Shown piece after piece: positions 8,172 to 14,513 of a stretch of DNA of 14,513 nucleotides (position 1 is its first letter; each line of letters begins with the position of its first letter). The stretch is from Thermodesulfobacteriota bacterium (GTDB lineage Bacteria > Desulfobacterota > Desulfomonilia > Desulfomonilales > Desulfomonilaceae). A model generated the notes under the pieces. The model ran no database searches, was not told where the DNA came from, and saw only the letters and a program-made list of their open reading frames with translations. The position numbers and the translations under genes were made by a program. The DNA lies in contig JAUPKT010000337.1 in NCBI GenBank assembly GCA_030837305.1, forward strand, positions 1 to 14,513. The letters run 5' to 3'.

Positions 8172-8399
8172 ATGAAAAAGTTGATTAATCTGCTTACAGT
8201 AGGAGCTTTCTTGGTTGCAGTTCCTCTCGCGATGGCTCAGGGGCAGCCTGGCACAGCTCCCGCCGCACCGGCGGGGACAGACAAGCCGGCCAAGTCCATA
8301 AACTGTTGCGTCAAAGGCAAGTGTGAGCAGGCCAAGTCAGAGGCGGACTGCGCCAAACTCGGCGGAAAAGTCGTCAGCGACTGCAAGGACTGCAAGTAA
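8172..8399 (+). CDS. Small exported six-cysteine protein, function unknown
   Basis: A 75-aa protein that I do not recognise by name. Residues 1-22 form a clear signal peptide (MKK, hydrophobic core, AMA before the cut), so the mature protein of about 53 aa should lie in the periplasm or outside. A Pro/Ala/Gly-rich linker (23-42) leads to a compact domain with six cysteines: C45, C46, C51, C60, C71, C74, ending in DCKDCK. The even number and wide spacing suit disulphides or metal binding; neither is shown. ATG 8172 has AGGAGG at an 8-nt spacing, which argues for strong translation. A strong hairpin 22 nt after the stop suggests a one-gene transcript. Translation signals, signal peptide and Cys pattern together make it a real gene. 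Confidence 0.82.
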   Translation: MKKLINLLTVGAFLVAVPLAMAQGQPGTAPAAPAGTDKPAKSINCCVKGKCEQAKSEADCAKLGGKVVSDCKDCK

Positions 8400-8420
8400 C
8401 CTCTAGTCCGCCCCTTCAAC

Positions 8421-8448
8421 GGTGCCCCGACCTCATGGCCGGGGCATC
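8421..8448 (+). terminator. Strong GC hairpin, probable terminator of the small Cys-rich gene
   Basis: GGTGCCCCG (8421-8429) pairs with CGGGGCATC (8440-8448), nine pairs including one G·T, with CC/GG pairing further in around a TCAT loop. It starts 22 nt after the stop codon. The following sequence is only moderately T-rich, so termination may be partial. Confidence 0.6.
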
Positions 8449-8611
8449 ATGATTTAAAGGTATTGCGTTGCATTCTTGTGAAAGCCTTTGTCCGTGGCCA
8501 CTCAGGATTGAGGCTGCGAAGCTGGTGCCGTCCGATAGACAATATCCACACTGATGATATGATGTGCCCCGGAGCGAGCAGCATGATGGCCACTGCGAGG
8601 AGCTTTCGGGC
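8449..8611. other. Leader region of the sigma factor operon
   Basis: Between the hairpin at 8421-8448 and the sigma factor start lie the promoter at 8536-8563 and the GAGGAG ribosome site at 8597-8602. A GTG-started extension of the sigma frame (8564-8611) is open but begins inside the predicted -10 region. No ECF-like GAAC/GTC pair is seen here. Confidence 0.5.
8536..8563 (+). promoter_or_regulatory. Sigma70-type promoter of the ECF sigma operon
   Basis: TAGACA (8536-8541, 5 of 6 to consensus), 16-nt spacer, TATGAT (8558-8563, 5 of 6), with TGA before the -10 giving an extended -10. The predicted transcript begins near 8570, leaving a leader of about 42 nt to ATG 8612. This placement also rules against a GTG start at 8564. 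Confidence 0.6.
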
Positions 8612-9253
8612 ATGAATCACGTCGATAACGAGGATTTCCTTCTCGTCAAGGAGTGTTTGGATGGTTCCGAGAAAGCTTGGCAGGAATTCTACAGCCGTTT
8701 TATACTCTTGATGCGGAATGTGATAAGGAGGCATGCAGGTTTCACTTCTCTAGAAATTGATGACGTAACGCAGTCAGCTTTTCTGTCGCTCACCAGCGCT
8801 TTGCAGAACTACGATGGGAAACACCCTCTCTCCAGCTTTGTGTGTCTCATTACACAACGGGTTCTCATTGATGAAATCAGGAAAATGAAGGCTATGAAGC
8901 GGGAGTCGGAAACTGAATCAATAGATCACCATGACTCACTGGGTGATGGATTACGAATGGTGGCGTCGGATACAGAGACGGCTGATGTCCAAATTGAGCG
9001 CTTCGAGAATGCCGAAGTGCTGAGAACAGCTATGGAAAGAATCGATTCTGATTGTCGGGAATTGTTGAGCCTGAGATATCTAGGAGAAATGCCTTTCAGC
9101 GAGATCGCCACGGTCCTCGGCGTGACTGAAAATACACTCAACGTGAGAGCGGGACGATGTTTGAGCAAACTCAGGGCCGCGTACAAAGAACTTGAGAGAA
9201 GTGGAAACAGGGCGTGGAAGACAATGGCCGGAAACGACTCCAAGGGCACGTAG
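8612..9253 (+). CDS. ECF-type RNA polymerase sigma factor
   Basis: Extracytoplasmic-function sigma factor that would direct RNA polymerase to a stress or envelope regulon. Sigma2 spans about residues 20-92, with the core-binding IDDVTQSAFLSLTSAL and the region-2.4-like QRVLIDEIRK. A linker with many acidic residues follows. Sigma4 spans about 136-190, with LSLRYLGEMPFSEIATVLG and the recognition helix VTENTLNVRAGRCLSKLR. The 213-aa length is normal. ATG 8612 is chosen because GAGGAG (8597-8602) lies 9 nt before it and a promoter -10 ends at 8563; the longer form from GTG 8564 would add 16 residues lacking family resemblance. The 3' end overlaps the anti-sigma gene by 40 nt, the usual coupling of such pairs. 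No second copy of its presumed target promoter was seen ahead of it, so self-activation is not evident. Confidence 0.93.
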   Translation: MNHVDNEDFLLVKECLDGSEKAWQEFYSRFILLMRNVIRRHAGFTSLEIDDVTQSAFLSLTSALQNYDGKHPLSSFVCLITQRVLIDEIRKMKAMKRESETESIDHHDSLGDGLRMVASDTETADVQIERFENAEVLRTAMERIDSDCRELLSLRYLGEMPFSEIATVLGVTENTLNVRAGRCLSKLRAAYKELERSGNRAWKTMAGNDSKGT

Positions 9254-10209
9254 AAGCTGAACTCTTCTCGTACCTGCATGAGGAGCTTTCGCTGGAGACT
9301 CGGAAAAGAATCGACGAGCATCTTCGCGACTGCCCTTCATGTCGGACGGAGTTATGGGAAATACGGAACCTCGAAGCGGCTTTGGGGAAAAATCGTACTG
9401 CCCTTTGCCCCAATTCTTCAGAACTGTATGAATATGCCAAGTCCCAGAGAGACCCCAATCGTACCATTGAGCCCCATCTCAGACAATGCGAGATGTGCCG
9501 CTCAGAACTCGCAGAATATGCCCAACTGCCTCAAACACAGCCCTTGCCCAAAGAACTCTGGCAGAAGATCAAAGACGTCTTGGAGCCACGTTCCGCAGAA
9601 AACGCTGAAACATATTCAGATCAGATTGAAAAGGTTTCCTTCCTTCAAAGGATATTTGGATCTTTTAAGCTTCCTGCCGCTGTTACTGCTGCAGTTGCCG
9701 CCGCATTGCTGGTGTTTATTCTTTATCCATCACAAGTTCCAGACTCTTTCGTAGGACTGACGGCGAGCCCTTGGGAACAGATACCGAAATCAAAGACCAG
9801 TATTGACACCGGAAAACAGCGGGTCGCTTTCATTGTCATGTTCAAAGAATTTAAGAAATCCGTCCCTCAATCCATCATCGACCTCTCGTACAAAGCTATT
9901 ACACCGGACATAGAAACTGTGGACCAATATGACGTGATTGACCCTTCCGTTGTGAGCAGGACCCTGAGAAAGTCGGTTCCGAAATCCCCTCATCCAGACC
10001 AAGTATTGGAGATTCTCCAAAGGGACCTGGGAGCGTCTCTTGCGGTGGTCATAAATGTCTCTCCATCCGCTCGGGGCTTTGACATCCATGGAAGCCTCAT
10101 CGAAATATCACTGAGAAAAGACCTGAAAGCCGTGGCACGGATGAATGTGGATCAGGATCAATTAGGGAAGGCAATGAAGGAACTCGGCTTTAGTCTCCTC
10201 TTGAATTGA
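9214..10209 (+). CDS. Membrane anti-sigma factor with two zinc-finger motifs and a CsgG/FlgO-like outer domain
   Basis: A 331-aa protein likely to hold the preceding sigma factor inactive at the inner membrane. The cytoplasmic part has two zf-HC2/ZAS-like motifs: HLRDCPSC (His36, Cys40, Cys43, with His12 upstream) and HLRQCEMC (His88, Cys92, Cys95, with Cys65 upstream). One transmembrane segment (about 153-172, Ala/Val/Leu-rich) follows. The remaining 160 residues should be periplasmic. They contain RVAFIVMFKEFKK, a helix with SIIDLSYKAI, DQYDVIDPSVV, ILQRDLGASLAVVINVS and FDIHGSLIEI, an alpha/beta rhythm resembling CsgG, FlgO or TolB-N type outer-membrane-associated domains. That likeness is by pattern only. 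GTG 9214 starts within the sigma gene; the ribosome site is weak, so translational coupling is likely. Typical anti-sigma factors have one ZAS motif and a shorter or different outer part. Confidence 0.85.
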   Translation: MEDNGRKRLQGHVEAELFSYLHEELSLETRKRIDEHLRDCPSCRTELWEIRNLEAALGKNRTALCPNSSELYEYAKSQRDPNRTIEPHLRQCEMCRSELAEYAQLPQTQPLPKELWQKIKDVLEPRSAENAETYSDQIEKVSFLQRIFGSFKLPAAVTAAVAAALLVFILYPSQVPDSFVGLTASPWEQIPKSKTSIDTGKQRVAFIVMFKEFKKSVPQSIIDLSYKAITPDIETVDQYDVIDPSVVSRTLRKSVPKSPHPDQVLEILQRDLGASLAVVINVSPSARGFDIHGSLIEISLRKDLKAVARMNVDQDQLGKAMKELGFSLLLN

Positions 10210-10220
10210 ACCCCGGGCGA

Positions 10221-10247
10221 GAACATCTGCGGCTCTCCGTTGTCTGA
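10221..10247 (+). promoter_or_regulatory. Candidate ECF-type promoter before the caspase-ankyrin gene
   Basis: GAAC (10221-10224), 17-nt spacer, GTCTGA (10242-10247), resembling the common ECF pattern of an AAC-containing -35 and a CGTC-like -10. It starts 12 nt after the anti-sigma stop codon. It would give a leader of about 110 nt. Such short motifs occur by chance, so this stays a candidate. Confidence 0.3.
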
Positions 10248-10275
10248 GACACAGGTAGGTCAACAAGACCAAACT

Positions 10276-10337
10276 AATGCGCGGCATTTTAGCGAACTCT
10301 ATACAAAGCCAAGTAAAAAAGTAGTTTTCCGCGCATT
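10276..10337 (+). repeat. 9-bp perfect inverted repeat in the caspase-ankyrin leader
   Basis: AATGCGCGG (10276-10284) and CCGCGCATT (10329-10337) are exact inverted copies 44 nt apart. The second arm ends 25 nt before ATG 10363 and 5 nt before the AGGAAAGG ribosome site. It could be an operator or an RNA stem that controls translation. Confidence 0.55.
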
Positions 10338-10362
10338 GTGCCAGGAAAGGGAATGGGGCGTC

Positions 10363-12609
10363 ATGAAGTGTCTGGTATCGGTCTTTGCGGCAATTCTCTT
10401 GTCTTTTGTCTCGATATTCTCCGTCTGTCCTGTATATGGCAAGCCCCCTACGAAAGACCCCATGGGGTCTCCACCAGGAGCACGAGGAAAGCTCTATGCC
10501 CTAGTCGTAGGAGTGGGTCTCTATAAAGATGGGGCACTTCCAAAACTGGACTTGGCTGATCAGGATGCAAAGGCCTTTGGGGATTTCCTCAAAACCCAAG
10601 ACCGCTTGTTTCACGAGGCTCAGATAACCTCACTCATCAATGACAAAGCCACCAAGGCGGAAATTGAAAAGTATCTCTACTATACTCTACCAAAGGCTGG
10701 CAAAGACGATACGGTGATTCTGTTCTTGAGTGGCCATGGCCGTTTCGATCCCATGCGTCCCAAAGAATTCTTCTTTTTGCCCCATGACGCGGAAAACGAA
10801 TTCATTGCCACCACCGGTGTCAGGATGAGCGGCCTGGAATTCCTAAATGGTATCAGCGCAGAGAAAATTCTCATCATAGCGGATGCTTGCTACGCGGGCG
10901 GGTTTTCCCAAATGAAGGCAAAATCTCCGGTTCCCTCCCTCGAACTGTTCCTCAAAGAGGCCAAGCACTCTTCTGGGAGGGCGATCATAAGTTCTTCAAA
11001 AGATGGACAACTCTCTTGGGAATTACCCGGCCATAACAACAGCGTATTCACCCATAATCTCTTGGAAGGACTGAGAGGCAAGGCAGACCGGGACCATGAC
11101 GGTCTCGTCACTCTGAACGAAGCATACGAATACGCATACGCTCAGACGAAAGACGCCACCAAGGGGCGACAGCACCCTCAATTTGAAGGGTCTGTTGTGG
11201 GGATGTTCCCACTCTCCGTAGTGGGCTCGCGTCCATCGGATCGGGAACTGAGGGCTCGGTTTCTCAAACTCGTTGCCGATGGAGACAAAGACGGCACGGA
11301 TGCTTTGCTTTCCCTCGGCGTCGATGTGGATTACCGGGATCAAGAGAACATAACCCCTCTTATGGTCGCAGCATCTGTTGGGCATGTGGAAATAGTTAGA
11401 CTGTTGCTTGCCAAAGGGGCTGACCCAAACGCAACCGACAACTCTCGGACAGGGCCTCTTTCTCGGGCAGCGAGTCAAGGACATATTGAAATTGTGAGGT
11501 CGCTTCTTGACACAGGTTCACGACAAGATCAGAAGGATTCGCAAGGTTGGACTGCCTTGGCTCATGCAAGTCATAATGGGCATGCGTCAGTATCAGAAGC
11601 CTTGATGGCGTCCGGGGCTGATCCGAAAACCCGAACGGACACAGGAGACACTCCATTGGGGATGGCGGCTTCCAAAGGACACGTCAAGACCATCGAAGTG
11701 CTGCTGGATTGGGGAACCGAAGTCAACACAGTGGACCTGACGGGCGTAAGTCCCTTGATGAAAGCTTGCCGCTCAGGCAACGCCAAGGCTGCCGAGTTGC
11801 TGCTGGACCGGGGAGCTGAGCTGAAATTGCGGTGGGGGACCCAACCTCAACTCGACCTCCTCACGGCTTCCGTCAGAGGAGATGTGCCCCGCATAAAGAA
11901 GCTATTGGAACTAGGTATTTTTGTAGACAGTGAAACCGACACGGGAGAAACTCCCTTCATGTTGGCCGCATGTCTCGGGCATGTTGATGCAATAAAGATC
12001 TTGGCCCAGCGCAAGGCCAATATAAACGTTAAAGGTCCCGACAACCGTACACCCTTTATGATGGCTAGTTCTCAGGGAAATATGCCCATGGTGTCCGCTC
12101 TGATGAAGCTTGGAGTTGACATTCACGTGAGGGATGGCTTGGGCAACTCCGCATTGATGCTCGCAGTAATCAACGGACGCGCAGACGTGGTCAAGCTTCT
12201 CATCAATGCATCCGTCGACGTGACGAGTGTCAATAGTATCGGCATGACTCCCCTCTTATACGCCGTGGAAAACAATTACATGGAGCCGGTTCGAATGCTT
12301 CTCGCCAAAGGCGCCAAGGTCACGGAGAAGGATAAGAATGGGAACACCGCCCTCATGATCGCCTCCCAGAGGGGGAATTCAGAGGCGGTTAAACTGTTGT
12401 TGGCAAAGGGATCCAATGTGAACGAAAAAGATCTGGAAGGTAACACAGCGCTCACAAAGGCCGTTCATCAAGGTGACAAGACATTGGTAAGAATGCTCAT
12501 AGCCGCAGGCGCCGACGTACACGCGCGAGACTGGGAGGGCAAGACGGCACTCGCCAAAGCCGAGGAAAACAACCGTTCTGACCTCGTGGAGTTATTACGC
12601 ACTCGATAA
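10363..12609 (+). CDS. Exported caspase-like protease (peptidase C14) with about 14 ankyrin repeats
   Basis: A 748-aa protein. Residues 1-26 are a signal peptide (hydrophobic core, PVYG before KPP); the Cys at 22 does not fit a lipobox. The caspase-fold domain spans about 42-285: YALVVGVGLYKD, catalytic dyad His125 in LSGHGRFD and Cys176 in IIADACYAGG, then ISSSKDGQLSWE and SVFTHNLLEGL. A 12-residue EF-hand-like loop, DRDHDGLVTLNE (242-253), may bind Ca2+. From about 294 to the end lie ankyrin repeats. Bacterial and plant caspase homologues of this type usually cut after Arg or Lys; that is family knowledge. ATG 10363 is preferred over TTG 10240, which would bury the signal peptide behind 41 unrelated residues. 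It follows the anti-sigma gene by 153 nt on the same strand and probably belongs to its regulon. Confidence 0.92.
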   Translation: MKCLVSVFAAILLSFVSIFSVCPVYGKPPTKDPMGSPPGARGKLYALVVGVGLYKDGALPKLDLADQDAKAFGDFLKTQDRLFHEAQITSLINDKATKAEIEKYLYYTLPKAGKDDTVILFLSGHGRFDPMRPKEFFFLPHDAENEFIATTGVRMSGLEFLNGISAEKILIIADACYAGGFSQMKAKSPVPSLELFLKEAKHSSGRAIISSSKDGQLSWELPGHNNSVFTHNLLEGLRGKADRDHDGLVTLNEAYEYAYAQTKDATKGRQHPQFEGSVVGMFPLSVVGSRPSDRELRARFLKLVADGDKDGTDALLSLGVDVDYRDQENITPLMVAASVGHVEIVRLLLAKGADPNATDNSRTGPLSRAASQGHIEIVRSLLDTGSRQDQKDSQGWTALAHASHNGHASVSEALMASGADPKTRTDTGDTPLGMAASKGHVKTIEVLLDWGTEVNTVDLTGVSPLMKACRSGNAKAAELLLDRGAELKLRWGTQPQLDLLTASVRGDVPRIKKLLELGIFVDSETDTGETPFMLAACLGHVDAIKILAQRKANINVKGPDNRTPFMMASSQGNMPMVSALMKLGVDIHVRDGLGNSALMLAVINGRADVVKLLINASVDVTSVNSIGMTPLLYAVENNYMEPVRMLLAKGAKVTEKDKNGNTALMIASQRGNSEAVKLLLAKGSNVNEKDLEGNTALTKAVHQGDKTLVRMLIAAGADVHARDWEGKTALAKAEENNRSDLVELLRTR
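11242..12606 (+). repeat. Ankyrin repeat array in two stacks (protein-level repeats)
   Basis: About 14 units of roughly 33 residues follow the consensus TPLxxAxxxGHxxxVxxLLxxGAxxN. The first six begin with a cap-like unit (ARFLKLVADGDKDG). At about 11842 the pattern restarts with another cap-like unit (LDLLTASVRGDVPRIKKLL) after a short irregular stretch LKLRWGT, then continues for eight units to the stop. The DNA of the units differs widely, so the repeats are old and not prone to slippage. Confidence 0.85.
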
Positions 12610-12626
12610 CCCCTTCAAAAAGAATG

Positions 12627-12663
12627 ACCTGAGACTCGGCGAGTTCCATTGTCAGGTGTTTTT
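12627..12663. terminator. Two-way terminator between convergent genes
   Basis: ACCTGA (12627-12632) pairs with TCAGGT (12652-12657), enclosing an inner hairpin ACTC-GGC-GAGT (12634-12644). On the plus strand GTTTTT follows (12658-12663); on the minus strand the stem is followed by a T5 run (the A-run at 12617-12621). It can serve both the caspase-ankyrin gene and the methyltransferase gene, whose stop codon lies in the stem. Confidence 0.55.
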
Positions 12664-13596
12664 CGGTGATCTGCCAACAAAATCAAGTTGATGTGCGATG
12701 TAGACGAGAACAGCATTGTCGATTTGTTCATGCCGAACCCGCAACCACTCCTCGAACATCCTGTGATTCAAATCCGGATGCCCTGCTAAAGCTTTCCCCA
12801 TCGTATCTATAATGAAATGGAGAAAATAGGCTTCTTTGTCCTGATAACCGCCCTCGTCGGCATACACTACCCAGTCCGAGGATCCTGCGGCAAGTAAATG
12901 GGCTCCAACGTTCCGCAGGTGTCCGAATAAATGTCGCCCGGTCCTGCTATCTCCCGACGGTTTTCCCCTTGTGATTCGGCTATCCATGGTCTTATGGTAC
13001 AGACTTTCTATGAGGCAATCTAAGCCTGAATCGATCTCCGGTTCCAGGAAGGTGCCTCCGTCGAAATTGACGGAAAAATAGAAGAGGTTGCCCGGCTTGA
13101 GAACGCTGAAGAGTTTCTTTAGGGAGGCTCCCACATCCAGGAGGTCCAGAAAAGCATTGGCCATCAACAAGTCCCATTTTTCAGACACGCCAACCTGTTT
13201 AAGAAAATCAAAGAAATCAGCGGTCACGAATCTTACAGAGGTTCGATGACCATCCCGTTCCAGTAGAAAATGCGTATCACTCAGATTCTTCAAGGAACAG
13301 CCGTTTGGGGGCGCCCACTTCACGAGTCGCTGAACCGCTTCCTCTATATTTTCACCCATGGAGTCCAGGGCGGTATATTCACAACTCTCAAATAACCTCC
13401 ATTCCATGCATCGCTCAAACATGGTGCCGATCCCGGCGCCAATCTCGAGAATTCTCGGCATTGGGATGTTTTGACTCAGTGAATGGAACTCATCCTTGAG
13501 AACGTTCCACACATTCTTGTTCAGTGCACGATCGTCTACAGTTCTCTTAGATTCAAGATACTGTATGAAATCATAATCACGTGTTAGGCCCATCAT
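12652..13596 (-). CDS. Class I SAM-dependent methyltransferase
   Basis: A 314-aa protein with a Rossmann-type methyltransferase domain. Motif I is ILEIGAGIGTMFERC (residues 49-63), the acidic post-I position is in EYTALDSM (Asp78), a further acidic motif is VTADFFDFL, and the post-catalytic strand is KWDLLMANAFLDLL, followed by LKPGNLFYFSVNFDGGTFLEP. The N-terminal block YLESKRTVDDRALNKNVW lies ahead of the fold and looks family-specific. The substrate is not visible. The C-terminal third is extra to the core fold and may bind substrate. The start ATG has a TGAGGA about 9 nt upstream on the minus strand. It lies 25 nt after the glycosyltransferase gene, so both are probably one operon and may modify the same sugar or lipid-linked product. 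Confidence 0.85.
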   Translation of the reverse strand: MMGLTRDYDFIQYLESKRTVDDRALNKNVWNVLKDEFHSLSQNIPMPRILEIGAGIGTMFERCMEWRLFESCEYTALDSMGENIEEAVQRLVKWAPPNGCSLKNLSDTHFLLERDGHRTSVRFVTADFFDFLKQVGVSEKWDLLMANAFLDLLDVGASLKKLFSVLKPGNLFYFSVNFDGGTFLEPEIDSGLDCLIESLYHKTMDSRITRGKPSGDSRTGRHLFGHLRNVGAHLLAAGSSDWVVYADEGGYQDKEAYFLHFIIDTMGKALAGHPDLNHRMFEEWLRVRHEQIDNAVLVYIAHQLDFVGRSPKNT

Positions 13597-13621
13597 GCTC
13601 GATCATCCTCACAGGTATTTA

Positions 13622-14513
13622 TTAATATGAACCGATGTTTTCCCTACTATTAACCATCTTGACGAGCAGAGACCTGATTTTTCCGCCTGTCTCAGACCAG
13701 GATGGATGCTCGTTATGGCATTTTAATGCCATCAAACCCATCTGTGCAAGGCTCTGTCTGTCTGAGATAAGCCCAAAGAAGTGGTCGGCGAGGGCCTGGG
13801 TATCTTCAGGCTCAATGAGAAATCCGTTGACTCCGTGCTTTACAATCTCACAAGCGGCTCCAAAGGTCGATGCAATCGCGGGAAGCCCAAAGGCCATTCC
13901 CTCCACGTATACCATGCCAAACCCTTCGTACGATGATGGCACTGCCAGAATATGACTTGAGCTATAAAGATGAGATAGTCTCTCGCCCGTCACCGTTCCA
14001 AGGAAGTCGATGCCGCCCTCCAATCCCAGCCTCTGAACTTGCTTGTGTATGCCGGCGGTGTAACGGGGGTCCGTTTTGGTATTTCCCACCACACGGAGGA
14101 TCCATTGACCTGTAGGTAATTTTGCCAACGCATCGAGCAGGGTGTGAAGTCCTTTTCGAGGAATGAGGTTGCCGACAAAAAGAATCCTTAGCGGCCCTGA
14201 TTCCCTGCTGCGAGAGACAACATCGTCAGGTGAGGCGCCCCCCCGAACGCTATCTTTCCCCGGATTGGCAATGACGTAAGGCTTGTCTTCCGAAACAATG
14301 GACCTAACGGCGGATTCAGTGGTTCTACTAGGAAAGACAAAGCCGTCCACACCATTTAAAAAGATTTTTTCCACCCTCTCGTACAACACATTTTGCCGGT
14401 GCGATCTCAGTTCGCTGGAGCGTAGATGATGTACGATGGATATGATCGGACAACCTGCCGCCTTCCGAAGGCGCTTGTTGAGCATGAAAAGGGATGGATG
14501 GTTTAGTTCGTCC
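13622..14513 (-). CDS. GT4-type glycosyltransferase, N-terminus beyond window
   Basis: Retaining GT-B glycosyltransferase of family 4 that moves a sugar from an activated donor. About 296 residues are visible. The reading frame stays open past the internal Met at 14485 to the window edge, adding DELNHPSLF, which matches the family's acceptor-side N-terminal domain, so the gene is cut rather than starting at 14485. Seen: IVHHLRSSE, then LRILFVGNLIPRKGLHTLL (start of the donor-binding domain), VPSSYEGFGMVYVEGMAFG containing the EX7E pair, LPAIASTFGAACEIV, and NGFLIEPEDTQALAD. The donor sugar and the acceptor are not readable. The methyltransferase gene follows by 25 nt. The protein lacks a signal peptide or membrane segment in the part that is visible. 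Confidence 0.88.
   Translation of the reverse strand, partial: DELNHPSLFMLNKRLRKAAGCPIISIVHHLRSSELRSHRQNVLYERVEKIFLNGVDGFVFPSRTTESAVRSIVSEDKPYVIANPGKDSVRGGASPDDVVSRSRESGPLRILFVGNLIPRKGLHTLLDALAKLPTGQWILRVVGNTKTDPRYTAGIHKQVQRLGLEGGIDFLGTVTGERLSHLYSSSHILAVPSSYEGFGMVYVEGMAFGLPAIASTFGAACEIVKHGVNGFLIEPEDTQALADHFFGLISDRQSLAQMGLMALKCHNEHPSWSETGGKIRSLLVKMVNSRENIGSY

Noticed and set aside
8564..8611. GTG start for the sigma factor
   Set aside because: It overlaps the edge of the predicted -10 box and lacks a ribosome site; ATG 8612 has GAGGAG at a proper distance and matches usual sigma factor starts.
10240..10362. TTG-started 41-residue extension of the caspase-ankyrin protein
   Set aside because: It would put polar residues ahead of a clear signal peptide that begins at ATG 10363, and it covers the promoter-like and inverted-repeat sequences.
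10363..10440. Lipoprotein signal for the caspase-ankyrin protein
   Set aside because: The Cys is preceded by FSV, which does not fit the lipobox with a small residue just before Cys; a standard signal peptide cut is more likely.
14483..14485. Glycosyltransferase starting at the Met at 14485
   Set aside because: The frame stays open to the window end and codes family-like DELNHPSLF upstream, so the start lies outside.

Overview
The window reads as a stretch of a chromosome of roughly 50% GC from an anaerobic, probably Desulfobacterota-like (former Deltaproteobacteria) bacterium. The grounds are the gene set (selenocysteine synthesis, RtcB with archease, an exported caspase-like protein fused to ankyrin repeats) and the general look of the proteins. 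This placement is inference; no rRNA or other decisive marker is present. No insertion sequence, phage gene, CRISPR array, tRNA or rRNA was recognised.

Layout. (1) 3-2071, plus strand: the C-terminal part of selA (cut by the window edge), followed after 11 nt by an RluD-type pseudouridine synthase. (2) 2072-2636: a 565-nt gap with no convincing gene, holding hairpins, one promoter-like site and a short reading frame with a protein-like tail. (3) 2637-7946, plus strand: gyrA, archease (overlapping the gyrA end by 53 nt), a PAP2-family membrane phosphatase and the RNA ligase rtcB. Archease is the known activator of RtcB, so this block carries an RNA ligation/repair module next to gyrase. (4) 8172-8399: a small exported six-cysteine protein with its own perfect Shine-Dalgarno and a strong hairpin after it. 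(5) 8536-12663, plus strand: a good sigma70-type promoter, an ECF-type sigma factor, a membrane anti-sigma factor with two zinc-binding motifs and a CsgG/FlgO-like outer domain, and an exported caspase-fold protease with about 14 ankyrin repeats. (6) 12652-14513, minus strand: a GT4 glycosyltransferase (N-terminus beyond the window) and a SAM-dependent methyltransferase, convergent with the protease gene and separated from it by a hairpin with T-runs on both sides.

How the genes may work together. The most interesting unit is sigma factor / anti-sigma factor / caspase-ankyrin. The anti-sigma factor would hold the sigma factor at the inner membrane, and its C-terminal domain should lie in the same compartment as the exported protease. 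This suggests either that the protease is the output of the envelope signal or that it cuts the anti-sigma factor. An ECF-like promoter (GAAC, 17 nt, GTCTGA) and a 9-bp inverted repeat lie just before the protease gene. These regulatory readings are inferences. The archease-PAP2-rtcB cluster is well supported in its RNA-ligase part; why a lipid-phosphate phosphatase sits between the two genes is unknown.
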